Virus record (IMG/VR): IMGVR_UViG_3300007542_000081
Coordinates: 1-34,966 of that record
Source: a virus
DNA length: 34,966 nt
Direction: 5' to 3' (one strand)
Shown one piece after another: positions 21,601-29,142 of this stretch (positions within the stretch are counted from its first letter, which is position 1; each line of letters opens with the position of its first letter). A program made the position numbers and the translations under genes. Below the pieces are notes generated by a model, which was not told the DNA's origin, made no database searches, and saw only the letters and a list, made by a program, of their open reading frames with translations.

Positions 21601-21778
21601 ACAAATGGCACCACCACAGTCAAACGTTATCACTGATGGAAAATCACCACCAAAGCCGGGCTTTAATATTAGAACAGGGATAGGTGCTATTGATACAGAA
21701 TTTTCACAACCTGAAACACAAGGTCAAAATCCAACAAACACAACACAAAATGGAACAATAAATCCAGGAAGTAACTAA
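12620..21778 (+). CDS. Giant virion structural protein (3052 aa) with LamG-like domain, probable baseplate/tail protein
   Basis: The start overlaps the preceding stop by one base, with AAGG at 12605-12608. The N-terminus (about 1-130) is charged, with the segment FVVYGLAKSYYEDSMSRIWR. Residues ~195-375 form a LamG/concanavalin-like jelly roll, with ITTEFWLKKD, then DGLWHHYAVTV, then a closing GSIDEFRYWKSKRDEKDIQY. A helical block follows (NLTYLYKAKGTQKAFRNILH, about 594-613), and another at ~1018-1143 (LQQFVPASANVSDEIRTMVE). HRHRH occurs at 1388-1392. Two further blocks look conserved: around 1514-1560 (EHVIVNRFSAPGSPE, NYRNLTIRQPL) and near the C-terminus (LQWMVFKVKQRAKTDYF). The last ~80 residues are Gln/Asn/Thr-rich and disordered-looking. 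From memory, equivalents occur in marine myophages as uncharacterised structural proteins. The LamG module suggests glycan contact, and the context suggests a baseplate or fibre base. No enzymatic motif was seen. Confidence 0.6.
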   Translation: MSIKKLFDSNKPQNVIINTSLEEEIVKKAPELESADNVRQQIKRINRFIPQVDFSDPNNFVVYGLAKSYYEDSMSRIWREFPYDGSEEEITRFHNDSNYLDLYLFDKRYPRTTGYAIFSSNGWGTAGTPIQGWGSSSIPEYISFFGGPNTASNGMEAGTLHTNFTGSNYYDTDIYTTDGTLPLDRVGTRESNLKFDLSNGITTEFWLKKDSWVSASTEKEVLFDLWNGATTSSADYGRFLLYMTASTDGSEPLRLHMGSGSVAVDLELASSDITTGSIADGLWHHYAVTVLSGSGGLTTKMYIDGTLNKTQTSAVNFGEVTGSLIGFMGALQTSPSGSVYDGEVMVGYAKLTGSIDEFRYWKSKRDEKDIQYNWWTQVRGGTNEKISNAELGVYYKFNEGITGTSSVDSIVLDYSGRITNGTWVGYPGSSARSTGSAINSSTMVVSGTTEYQDPIIYSFHPDVLSLYDELSTSGSVYDDENNASILDSIPAWIIEEDEYKGTKQLKNLTQIIGSYFDSLNSKIKVLPELAELSYVSASAKPTPFNRNLLSARGLAVPDIFVDAELLEYFANRRQDRKYDIDITEVKNLIYKNIYNNLTYLYKAKGTQKAFRNILHCYGIGEEIIKFNAYGNNTTFTFEDTDYEAVTRKNYIDFNNTDRFDGIVYQNSSSANLTNTSDVTYISGTSGVFANTAEIEVIFPKKFAFENSQYFDTPFVTASIFGHHAAAADPTNFGFVSTANDKNFQLYFVKTEKNSKDGYFLLKDRAGNFELTSSVYSNVYDNQKWNFGIKIKDKFWPYSSGITGSNVNNDLELEWYGVNVELGVIKNEFTLTASSLDNSYLSNRRRYYAGSDRTNYTGSVITQTDVRVTSVRHWATYLENSVIVEHAKDPDNIGTLNPSKNAIFAVDVGAYGIDNVYFPQAATLALNWDFSQITGSDSNGEFTVEDASSGSVELRTRYPNTAYLSNIVANQYAGRGYFPNAVSSISVVNKDYIAVAKQRLPEVVNSNDAVNILTRDDDLYPRERAISQVFFSFEKSMYGIISQEMINMFATITDFNNLIGNIANKYRNKYKDLDVLRNLFFEKIQNDPDLDKFIDYYKWIDSSIIIFLQQFVPASANVSDEIRTMVEDHILGRNKYRHQYPMLDYKGNDRWGGDETKLEAIVKTNDELLYNWKFGHAPLNNEQSSSGRWWKERAERTNSTFGTTSTIDSARQTITDIILSFNSASAEIFNNGSGEGGTYSGSTYAIRQFANRSKISTFIDRQIGGGYNYNKFIKPDAVYSVIKRGSASSQLTVSKGTFKDVVIEEVGPPSLQTKRQHDSQLATDSNNTNGYSTAKEIVPYTAFSSSAGNTGYRSQTNGIELAGYHNDSVGEDYDIPMQGPFTQMHVGGHRHRHTDLTIDPTLTSSANRAEAWNYNSNVFSANDANYNKPSTSPQYNEGAKQPINIKNIQHRTGSSTISMGNFNKTYEVVNTNSRRTNNSAFVKQEGFSTASITSDVTGYIYGLIDYAKPIRGRTEHVIVNRFSAPGSPETAGDANGGAGLDYESAEISPYNNLNYRNLTIRQPLQSLLTEKSEQFGLRSGSSVSELDYSSVTASYHKINRNGLKRIESGSSGYFTASVYDNYYVQHVIPQSDFQYAWITESYDSTETLIYGYLPYNGYVSTSAGFVGAINFVTGSDITTNGIFVDFVNLNTLITEPVSSSTQILGYPLETTVDSYANSEFGTLANSEILNSLINHRGGPFGYSTWKQIRIGQGQLGRYLRNNNLYSHTPEGTEDIIVNLANNGTTTIRPRYGESIIATQSVVTSKYHPVVHELIVRTGKDKRGNDKTSTIVVQSSFANNQIKFENKALSDSLNLKESFKDSAYKQLLKNYQGEELNDPSNPIVGIGYIKYKETVYPATDNMYTSNIRGRTNYDNNFWRDSRTDRTTKGADKKPTNSMGKTVSQSSWALDADESFTTNTSNPTGGIDANNTDGFKPGELQNKYAHFVQRQPDDDTGTVPVGQFRIGTLYARKHVMPYTGSVAPAWGMRDSITIDNFVAVSYNNYSILRKNAIGSGEAHWDAPILSGKYTGTGSVFTTSSRNPFYDNYSSYFADIRSKGNNYSIVPEFRITEHLDFYETSNDFLKENNKFLTIAGTPSGSSIPQNSDEDNFFKIFTNSDFMKYFEIIEKDHKGYNDPVAITMKCKAIKKFIPYDGFFPSERTVEIASQFSKSVGPYLNIFGPSAAALRPHLKPFFAPGILYNTIKSGIAVDYPIMTGSYLTRPLYNSSSADYAAERYATTASYCIFSNSRSSSYDGTDSTISFNPGGRDHNNGWDYRIPFEALVEPERYLSNRPIYEDEPTEFTNSSVSASWTGQLKDNKYKKMMHNFLAETMNFFIDKGKPTEILSAPQEEFLDMTLGQPYGMRIKIYRSLENPNVSSGSWGDYPIPQYISGSAKTNFEMYSRPSAFGPPVATRRNVDGAAIENAITGSNEFSPANGIYASHTPPYYDGEAWIDVIFYPWATLETGSNSYKNDIFKPTLKDLHTKAKIPRVIGTKAQPDGYQSRIGNFGTYIRTWRFDQEALSYVSDSSYWQTGSNFGPMAGPWANNWAMQGDASLNIFEKTNDGRWKIQTKFETPMLNFKYLTEEDITLPTEGKATVPRGMWHQFGRLPRENEGVYIQVTDIPDNWLDNHPSGTVIFDPSGQFSKSNRYANTTDQPTLNEGATALNGYKLPIDLRTVLVDGDGRYTSPSPLSLVDICKFSTDPVRVGEVKTGKKVSEAIVAIPFYEEQGERKFFKLVDTRSALFNEASGDSIKRQVSLMNKYIFPPSLDFVKYPETVQPIAMYIFEFNHTFKKDDLSHMWQNLMPNIGTRAAASTATITHPLLANEIIGDSNDSLNSVTNGTSFNNTGIKKNLQWMVFKVKQRAKTDYFTQIGSKKKSNITSDYTYNWPYDFFSLVELAQIDAEVQFSGRISENSKKIKTEINRGSGRQQVISNLTAGTAGSEDIITNINDVQGLQMAPPQSNVITDGKSPPKPGFNIRTGIGAIDTEFSQPETQGQNPTNTTQNGTINPGSN

Positions 21779-21817
21779 TAATTTTAAATTTATGGTTTTT
21801 ATAGGATTCTGAAAAAA

Positions 21818-22867
21818 ATGCAATTTTTTGATTCAAAAGAAGAAGTTTTAGACATAGAGTTAACACAATATGGTAAAAATCTATTATCAAAAGGGATTTT
21901 TAAACCAAAATACTATGCTTTCTTTGATGAAAATGTGATTTATGATAGACAATATTCTGGTCCATCAGAAAGTAAAAATGACTCTGAAACAAGAATTCAA
22001 GATGAAACACCATTATTAAAAACACAAGCAACATTTACAGGAAGAGATGAATATCTTTTTGATGGTGCAGGAGATGCAGATGAAAGAACAAGAATAGGTC
22101 TTTATGAAGAATTAAATGTAATGCCCTTCTATCTTGGCAATTCTTCTTTGGAATCAACAAAAACTCCTGCTTTTCAAATTCAGTTTTTTGAAGGAGATGT
22201 AAAAGGTTTAGAATATAATTTAACTGGTACTGTAAGAACAGAAAATACTGGTTCCATCAATCCAAGTTTTATTCCTTATTCTCATCAATTATTAAAAATA
22301 CCACAAATTGAATCAGAAGTAGAGTTTAAAATATCAGTTGCTTCATCTGAAATACCATTTAGAAAATTTAAAACATCTCCACAACTAACACCCGAAAATA
22401 TCTATAGTGATAATAATGTTGTAGTTGTAGGACCAGCGCAAATTTTGCTAGCAATGGAAGAGAAGAATACAACTTTTGCGTTTAAGAATTTTGATATTGA
22501 AGTTTTTGAAATTGTTTCCGGTTCAACTGGTCCTCTCGGAGAACAAGAATTAAGGAAACTTTCTTTTCTAAAACCAATAGAAATGGTAAAAGATGGCATT
22601 TTATTAGATACAGAAGAAGCTATGAAAATGGCAGGAAGAAGTAGATTTGGTGTGGAATCAGAGATAGATAATACATTTGTTCAATATTATTTTGATATAA
22701 ATGTAGATGAAGAGATAGATAGAAATGTTATTTGTAGTTCTATTTCTCGACTTAAAACAAAAGATTTCCTTGTTGATTTAGATATTGAATGCCCAGATTT
22801 AGATACTCCTTTTGAATCTGATATTTATGCCTCTGATTCTACTGGGGAAGATTGCCCTGATTATTAA
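21818..22867 (+). CDS. Virion structural protein with collar/fibre-type N-terminal domain
   Basis: A 349-residue protein beginning 39 bases after the giant gene. Its ribosome binding site is probably the AGGA at 21803-21806. The N-terminus MQFFDSKEEVLDIELTQYGK is followed by NLLSKGIFKPKYYAFFDENVIYD. This 'LT..G...L..G.F....(F)A..D' pattern resembles the N-terminal attachment domain of phage tail-collar fibre proteins, and the gene at 29143 carries the same layout. Residues ~45-330 are mixed beta/acidic, and the C-terminus is very acidic (about 325-349). It probably belongs to the baseplate or neck periphery; the exact location is unknown. Confidence that the gene is real is high, but functional confidence is low. 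Confidence 0.5.
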   Translation: MQFFDSKEEVLDIELTQYGKNLLSKGIFKPKYYAFFDENVIYDRQYSGPSESKNDSETRIQDETPLLKTQATFTGRDEYLFDGAGDADERTRIGLYEELNVMPFYLGNSSLESTKTPAFQIQFFEGDVKGLEYNLTGTVRTENTGSINPSFIPYSHQLLKIPQIESEVEFKISVASSEIPFRKFKTSPQLTPENIYSDNNVVVVGPAQILLAMEEKNTTFAFKNFDIEVFEIVSGSTGPLGEQELRKLSFLKPIEMVKDGILLDTEEAMKMAGRSRFGVESEIDNTFVQYYFDINVDEEIDRNVICSSISRLKTKDFLVDLDIECPDLDTPFESDIYASDSTGEDCPDY

Positions 22868-22874
22868 GCTAATG

Positions 22875-22886
22875 ACTATTTATTTA
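22875..22886 (+). promoter_or_regulatory. Candidate phage late promoter element (ACTATTTATTTA)
   Basis: Second copy of the ACTATTTAWTWA motif, in the 34-base gap before the 1233-residue gene and 27 bases ahead of its ATG. An AAAAGGAA ribosome binding site follows immediately. The assignment rests on recurrence with the copies at 9292 and 29110. Confidence 0.45.
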
Positions 22887-22901
22887 AAAGGAATTTAATA
22901 A

Positions 22902-25900
22902 ATGGCAGCAACAGTAGACTTTTCTAGTTTCTTCGATTCTACATTACCAAATGTCTATATTAAAAAGGTAACTATTAGTCCTGGAACAGAGGCTGGTAGA
23001 AGACTAGGCCATTCTCACGACGAAGAAACAGAAACGAATTTTGAAAAAGATAGATTCGGAAAAACTGTTACAAGAAAAAACAATACTAGAAATAACGCTT
23101 CTAATAAAGAAACGAGGGGTCTTGAGATAGAAGTAGAATTGGTTATAAAAGACACTTACGCTTATAACAAAAAAACAACCTGGTTCGAAGATGAAGAATT
23201 ATTAGATTTATTAAAAATTAAAGTAGTTTTATCAAAAGACCAAAATATAACAGATAGAATACTTGACGGAAGATTAACATCTAGTTTTCTTAAACGACAA
23301 AATGTAAGAAACAAAATACAAGAACAAATCTTATCTGTTCGTAAAATGCCATCTGAAACATTAGAAACATTCAAAGTGGAAAGAGTCCAAAATAAAAATG
23401 TATATAATGTAAACTATAAAATAAAGTTTTATATAAACAACTACAACCCTCAGCATTTAGCTGTTTTTGCTCACACCTTTTTAAATTTCAACGAGGCAGC
23501 GCGTAAACAAGAAATAATGGATGTTTCGCAGCGGAAAGAAATACAAGGATATGCAGTTTCTGAAATTATTATTAGAGAAGGTGATGTATTAAAAAATTCA
23601 AATGTATTTTTGTTACCAAATGGCAATGTTTGGGCCGGGCCGGTACATACAACAGAACAAGGTGGATATATGGCAGGAGCTTTTCACACCACCGATAATC
23701 ACCCACGATTAACAGAAAAACAAACTCCAAATGTATTAATACAAGATTTAAGAATTTTAGAAGAGGCAAAAGAAGCAGAATTATTATTACAACCTTACAG
23801 AGAAAAACAAATAGGAAAAGATACAAACATAAGAGATAAGAGTAAAGATAGAAAAAGTATTTCTAATTCTAATTCTTTAAGAACTATTAAAAAAGAAGTT
23901 TTTATTACTGAACCTCATATAACGACAAATCAAAATAATAAAGTTGGACTTTTATTTCATTTGGATTTTGAAAATATTATAAAAAAGAATTCACAATACG
24001 CTGCTTTTATTCCAACATCGGACAAGAAAACCCAAAATGAGATTTATTCTAATAGTACTATAAAAAGAATGAGTATTTTTAGAAATAGAGTTGTTAGAGG
24101 GATAAATAGAGGTGAAACAAAAGATATTGAATTTGAAGATTCAACACAATTAATTGCAGCTTCTTCTGAAAAGTCACCCGGCCGTTTTAGAAGAGGAGTT
24201 GTATATGGTCCTTACGTTAGCAATGAAGAAGACTCAGAGAGAATTGTAATTGGTGCAATTAAAGAAGTAGATATTAATTTAAACGATTCTTCCAATATAA
24301 GAACCTTTGCTGTAACCGATTATGATATGCAAAGAAGAACAGATGGGATTTATTCTTATAGAGTGGAAATAGAGATACAAGATTATACTTATACTTTTGT
24401 TAGAAATAGATTAAGAAGAATAACAAAAGCAAAAGAAGAATTATTAAAATTCTATCAAAAAGCAAACAGAAGAAACAATATTACAGGACAAGAATATACC
24501 CAAAACTTTATTTCAACCGAAAGAAATAAATACCAAACACCAACAGAAGAAACTTTATTGAATGGTCCTAGAAGAAGAAGAGCGAATACAGTACAAAATA
24601 GTATTTCGTCTGCTCCATGGATAAAATCTATTTCTGAATATTGTGATGCTCTTTATAATTTTACTTCCCTTGAAGAACAGAAAGTCATCAATATTTCTAT
24701 GATGTTGCATAAGTTATGTGAACCATCAGTAGGTAATCTGTCTGGTATTGAAATATTATTAGAATTGTTTGATTTAATGATAAATAAAATTGTCTCTATT
24801 ACCGGTAATATAGATAAAAATATATTAGCAACAGATTTTAATTCTAAAACTGCTTCTTTTCAAACAAAACAACCGAAAAATACTTTTAAAATTGAAAAAC
24901 GTTTTAAACAGAACCACGATAGTAATGTTCCAAAATTTATAGGATATGATTTTATAGGCGGCAAGAAAAGACGTACTATTGGACCATTACAATTAACAAC
25001 AGAAGAGTTTAGAGCAAGATTAGATGCGGAAAATAGAAAATACTTCTCTAAGATCCCTGATGATTCAAACACACAACAGCAGGTAGGAGACAAGAATTCA
25101 GTTGATTTTTCAAGCAGATTAAGATTAATGGACAATTATTTTTCTTATTTAACACCAGCTATGGTAATATTCGGTGATAATTCAAGATTAAAACTAACAG
25201 ACGCTGGACGTTCTTTGTGGAATCCAAAAAAATACAATTCATTTTCTAATAAAGTTCTGGCTCATAAAGAAGATATTTCTAGGCCAGAAGACAAAATCAA
25301 TAAAGATATTGACCCACTAGCTCCGACATATGATATCAAATCTCCAATAGATTTTGGTATGGGTTTTGACTCAAATATAACAGATATAGATTTAGAGGAT
25401 TACCAAAACAACATTGCTACAAGCTTAATTTTAGGTGGTCTAAATGTCTCTTTTTTCACACCAACTGAATATAGTTCATTATTAACTAATATTTCTTTCT
25501 TTGAAGATACGGATGAGGATGATTTTTCTTCTATAGACCCTAAAGATATTCTTGGAGAAAATACTAAATTTGCTACTGAACCAAGAAAAGATAAGGAAAC
25601 TTCATTATTAGAAATAGAAGAAACTTATATTGAGTTAGAAAACGATTTAGACCAAATTTCTAATATTTTTATTAAACCAATACAAGACGCTCAAGATGGG
25701 ATTTTCGATAAAAATAAAGAAAAAGGAATTTCTAAGCTAAATCCAAAAAATCGTGATAATATCATCGACACATATTTTTCAAAAATCAAAGAAGGAGACC
25801 AAAAAAAGAAAGAATATCTAGACAAACTACCAAATCAAATAAAATCTATAATAATGTCCGGTAAACCAAATACAAATCAAGATTGGTTTGCTTTATCAAA

Positions 25901-26603
25901 TTCTGGTACAGATTTATTATCTTCACCTGAATATGCAAATATTCTTTATTATAATTTTAAACATATTAATAGAATAGAAGTATTAACTGGTTTTGAAAAA
26001 AATAAAGAAGGTGAGTTGCAAATAAATAAGCCGATATATCGATTATTAACAAAAGAAATATTTGATATGGTAGCAAAATCTAAAAGACTAGCTGTTTGTA
26101 GAATGATACCGCATACTGATAATATATTAAATTTCAGTAAAAGTATTAAATTTAAATTACCTGAATTTGATACTACTTTCTTAATTGGTCCAAAACAAAC
26201 AAAAAATAAATATGATAATTCAGAAACATTAGAAGAAGAAGATATTATAAATGATGTAAGTGAAAACCAAAGAACAAGAGGAACAGAGCAGGATATCAAT
26301 AGAAGAATAGCTGATTTTAATAATCTTTCTGATGCTGGCAATAGAATAATGCAGGAACTAATTAACTCAGAAAGAAAATTAGACGGCATACCTGTTGAAT
26401 TAACTGCTACAGTAACTATTACACAACCAGAAGCAGTTACCAGAGTTGGAACTAGATTTGGAGTACAACAAACCTCTCCGCAAAAGGTACAACAAACTGG
26501 AGCAGAAAGAACTCTTCTTCAAAATCAACCCTCTAGAAGAAATATGGGAAAGAATAAAAATAAAAATATTATAACAAAAGGCAAAGTGAGTTATGGCGAG
26601 TAA
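22902..26603 (+). CDS. Large uncharacterised virion structural protein (1233 aa)
   Basis: It starts after AAAAGGAA (22886-22893). The composition is lysine-, asparagine- and glutamate-rich with long predicted helices. The N-terminal ~290 residues look folded and beta-rich. A block around residues 235-265 (VFLLPNGNVWAGPVH, then GYMAGAFHTTDNHPRL) has the conserved look of a surface or turn region with several histidines, and an HSH occurs near residue 37. The middle (~340-520) includes RTDGIYSYRVEIEIQDYTY, an Ig-like strand pair. The rest is helical and acidic, ending in a low-complexity Gln/Asn/Lys tail. No enzyme motif is recognised. It overlaps the next gene by 11 bases, so the two are probably translated together. 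A structural tail role is inferred only from the operon. Confidence 0.45.
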   Translation: MAATVDFSSFFDSTLPNVYIKKVTISPGTEAGRRLGHSHDEETETNFEKDRFGKTVTRKNNTRNNASNKETRGLEIEVELVIKDTYAYNKKTTWFEDEELLDLLKIKVVLSKDQNITDRILDGRLTSSFLKRQNVRNKIQEQILSVRKMPSETLETFKVERVQNKNVYNVNYKIKFYINNYNPQHLAVFAHTFLNFNEAARKQEIMDVSQRKEIQGYAVSEIIIREGDVLKNSNVFLLPNGNVWAGPVHTTEQGGYMAGAFHTTDNHPRLTEKQTPNVLIQDLRILEEAKEAELLLQPYREKQIGKDTNIRDKSKDRKSISNSNSLRTIKKEVFITEPHITTNQNNKVGLLFHLDFENIIKKNSQYAAFIPTSDKKTQNEIYSNSTIKRMSIFRNRVVRGINRGETKDIEFEDSTQLIAASSEKSPGRFRRGVVYGPYVSNEEDSERIVIGAIKEVDINLNDSSNIRTFAVTDYDMQRRTDGIYSYRVEIEIQDYTYTFVRNRLRRITKAKEELLKFYQKANRRNNITGQEYTQNFISTERNKYQTPTEETLLNGPRRRRANTVQNSISSAPWIKSISEYCDALYNFTSLEEQKVINISMMLHKLCEPSVGNLSGIEILLELFDLMINKIVSITGNIDKNILATDFNSKTASFQTKQPKNTFKIEKRFKQNHDSNVPKFIGYDFIGGKKRRTIGPLQLTTEEFRARLDAENRKYFSKIPDDSNTQQQVGDKNSVDFSSRLRLMDNYFSYLTPAMVIFGDNSRLKLTDAGRSLWNPKKYNSFSNKVLAHKEDISRPEDKINKDIDPLAPTYDIKSPIDFGMGFDSNITDIDLEDYQNNIATSLILGGLNVSFFTPTEYSSLLTNISFFEDTDEDDFSSIDPKDILGENTKFATEPRKDKETSLLEIEETYIELENDLDQISNIFIKPIQDAQDGIFDKNKEKGISKLNPKNRDNIIDTYFSKIKEGDQKKKEYLDKLPNQIKSIIMSGKPNTNQDWFALSNSGTDLLSSPEYANILYYNFKHINRIEVLTGFEKNKEGELQINKPIYRLLTKEIFDMVAKSKRLAVCRMIPHTDNILNFSKSIKFKLPEFDTTFLIGPKQTKNKYDNSETLEEEDIINDVSENQRTRGTEQDINRRIADFNNLSDAGNRIMQELINSERKLDGIPVELTATVTITQPEAVTRVGTRFGVQQTSPQKVQQTGAERTLLQNQPSRRNMGKNKNKNIITKGKVSYGE

Positions 26604-29088
26604 AGAAATAGTTTTAATAAACGAACAACTTTTAATTGACAATAGTTCTTCTACATATGATTTACTTCGTAGAGAATTAGGGGGTGTTTGGACTAATACT
26701 TCTGTTGGTAACATATCTCAACAAAAAATACATTTTAACAAAATTGTAAATAATAATATAAAAATACAAACAATTAGTAATCCAATTCCCGTATCGACAG
26801 AAGAAGAACCTAATATACAAATAAGAAATAACGAAAGTAAAATCAGAGAACTAGAAAAAGATGAATTATTAAACCTATTTCAAGATATACCAGGATGGCA
26901 ACCATATCGACAAACAGTTGAGTTGGTACAAATTAATAATACAACTACAACAAATACAGATTCATTATGGCAAACTTACATTAGTAATCTTTTTACTATT
27001 GGAAGGAAAGAAGATTTTATAACTAGCCTAGATTATATAACCACAAAAGACGATTTGTTAAATCTAGGAAGAGACGCCACATCTGCACCGGGTGGAGTGG
27101 AATATGTTTATAATTATAATGACATAGAATATGAAAGATTACTACAGAGAGTTCGTGATTATAATGTAATACCTGAAATTTATACAACTATAGAATTTCA
27201 AACAAATACAGAAGTTAATACTAATGTTGAAAGCCCAACACTCCGCTCATTAAGACAAAATATTAGATTAGCATCATTACAAAGAAATATGCGGGCTATG
27301 TATGAGAACAAAATTGTTCCAATAGAAAATACTAATTTTTTATTAAGAAACGAAGGAGCAAAAGGTTTCTTCCCAATGTATTGCGAAATTAAAATACCAT
27401 TGGATATGAATAACGATTTTGCTCAAATGGTTAAGAAAACTGCTACAAGCTGTATTTTATTAAGAGACCTACAAGGCGTTGTTAGCACACCAGCAAATAG
27501 TGTAGGAACAGAAAAATTTTATTATTCAGTACCATCTATTTCTGAAGATGGTGAGATTACACAAAATAATTTTAATATTGACACAAAGACCATGGATGTG
27601 TTTAAGTGGACATATTTACAAGATATAGCGAATATATGGCCCGCTCAATATAGTGGTTGGTGGGCGAACGATGCTCCTGGTTGGGTAGGCTCTAACTCAT
27701 TACCAGATAATTTTATGTATATTGGAGATGAACAAAAATCGTCTAACCTTGCCGAGTTAAGGTCTCCAACAAATTTAACGATTGCTCTAAACAACTTTTT
27801 TGTGAACTTATCAAACATAATTTCAGAAAAAAGAAGAACATTTAGAGATTTATTAAACGGCAAAAAAGCTTATTCTGAAACACTTCTTTATAAGGTTACG
27901 AAATATAAAGGAAAAAACCTAGACAATCCAGTACAGACTTTTCATTTTTATGCAGACCCAAATGATAAAGAAAATAAGTCAGAACAAAAGATTTTATCTT
28001 TTATTGATTCACAAGTTAAATATGGTGAAAAATATACTTATGCTGTTACGGCTTATCAGATTGTTATAGGTTCAGAATATCAATATGAAAATTTAAATGT
28101 TTTTGGAGCAAATGGGGATGCTGTTATACCATCAGAACCATATTCACCAGGCGGACCATCAGCAACACCAGACACCAGTATTGATATACCAGAGAGAGAA
28201 GGCCAGTTAGCTAAAACATCTTCTTCTATGCCACGACGCGCAACATTCGATGTAACAATTGCCCCATCTGTAAAACTTATTGAGGTGCCTTTATTTATTT
28301 CTTTTGGTAAAATAATCGATCATCCTCCGATGAGTCCGCAAATAGAATTTATTCCAATCAAAGGAAGAACAAATATTCTTAAAATGCATTTTCAAACAGG
28401 TATCGGAAAAGCAGATTTAGAACCGATAGCTTTTAATGATATAGAACAAGAAGATTATGAACAGATTGCTTATAATCAAATGAGAACAGACGGCACAATA
28501 ACATTTAGCGCAGATGATAGTTCATCTTCTTTTGTTATTTATAGAACAGATAAACAACCAATAGATTATAGTGATTTTTATAATAATTTATTTCTTACAA
28601 TACAAACAAACTTTCGTAAGAATGAACAAAATTTTGATGTTTCTTCTATTTCTAGGAATATTAGACAACAGACAAATAAGAAATATTATTATGTATTCCG
28701 TTCTATAGATACTCATGGGCATTACTCCTATCCATCACCAGTTTACGAAATAGAACTTTATGATGATGGAGGAGCCGGATATCCGATAATAAGAGAATAT
28801 CAATTTCAGGCAATTAATCCAAAATCGACAACTAAATCCGCTAGAAAATTAATTCAAATTGTTCCTCGTTTTACACAAGCTTATTTAAACGAAATTGCTT
28901 CTAATTTAATTGATAGTAATGGAAATGTTCTTAAAGCATCTGGAAACAAAGATATTACACTTGGTTTAGAAGATGATCCTTTATTTGGCAAGAAATTTAA
29001 AATTCGTTTAACTTCTAAACAGACAGGAAAAAAGATAGATATTAATGTAGATTTCAAAACAAAACGAGTTAGAAGCGAAATAGAATAA
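26593..29088 (+). CDS. Virion structural protein with FN3-like regions (831 aa)
   Basis: The ATG at 26593 lies inside the last 11 bases of the previous gene, which suggests translational coupling; AAGG at 26578-26581 may serve as the ribosome binding site. The N-terminal ~250 residues are polar and helical. The middle contains a tryptophan-rich stretch (about 340-375, including WAND...GWVG). Two segments have the strand pattern of fibronectin type III-like domains: YKVTKYKGKN to KYTYAVTAYQIVIG (about 430-495), and KKYYYVFRSIDTHGHYSYPS (about 696-715) followed by VYEIELYDDGG. Such domains are common in phage tail proteins. No catalytic residues were seen. Together with the preceding gene it probably forms one structural unit, and the function remains unassigned. 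Confidence 0.45.
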   Translation: MASKEIVLINEQLLIDNSSSTYDLLRRELGGVWTNTSVGNISQQKIHFNKIVNNNIKIQTISNPIPVSTEEEPNIQIRNNESKIRELEKDELLNLFQDIPGWQPYRQTVELVQINNTTTTNTDSLWQTYISNLFTIGRKEDFITSLDYITTKDDLLNLGRDATSAPGGVEYVYNYNDIEYERLLQRVRDYNVIPEIYTTIEFQTNTEVNTNVESPTLRSLRQNIRLASLQRNMRAMYENKIVPIENTNFLLRNEGAKGFFPMYCEIKIPLDMNNDFAQMVKKTATSCILLRDLQGVVSTPANSVGTEKFYYSVPSISEDGEITQNNFNIDTKTMDVFKWTYLQDIANIWPAQYSGWWANDAPGWVGSNSLPDNFMYIGDEQKSSNLAELRSPTNLTIALNNFFVNLSNIISEKRRTFRDLLNGKKAYSETLLYKVTKYKGKNLDNPVQTFHFYADPNDKENKSEQKILSFIDSQVKYGEKYTYAVTAYQIVIGSEYQYENLNVFGANGDAVIPSEPYSPGGPSATPDTSIDIPEREGQLAKTSSSMPRRATFDVTIAPSVKLIEVPLFISFGKIIDHPPMSPQIEFIPIKGRTNILKMHFQTGIGKADLEPIAFNDIEQEDYEQIAYNQMRTDGTITFSADDSSSSFVIYRTDKQPIDYSDFYNNLFLTIQTNFRKNEQNFDVSSISRNIRQQTNKKYYYVFRSIDTHGHYSYPSPVYEIELYDDGGAGYPIIREYQFQAINPKSTTKSARKLIQIVPRFTQAYLNEIASNLIDSNGNVLKASGNKDITLGLEDDPLFGKKFKIRLTSKQTGKKIDINVDFKTKRVRSEIE

Positions 29089-29109
29089 AGTTAAAAACAT
29101 TTTTTATAT

Positions 29110-29121
29110 ACTATTTATTAA
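29110..29121 (+). promoter_or_regulatory. Candidate phage late promoter element (ACTATTTATTAA)
   Basis: Third copy of the ACTATTTAWTWA motif, in the 54-base gap before the 310-residue gene and 33 bases ahead of its ATG. It sits within a small inverted repeat (CTATT at 29111-29115, AATAG at 29120-29124) and is followed by a GGAG ribosome binding site at 29131-29134. The preceding T-run and the absence of a GC stem argue against a terminator here. Confidence 0.45.
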
Positions 29122-29142
29122 TAGCACTTTGGAGACATAATA

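Noticed and set aside
25949-26389. 146-codon reverse open frame within the 1233-residue gene
   Set aside because: It is serine/leucine/isoleucine-rich as expected for the complement of Lys/Glu/Asn-rich coding sequence, with no ribosome binding site and no other reverse-strand genes nearby.
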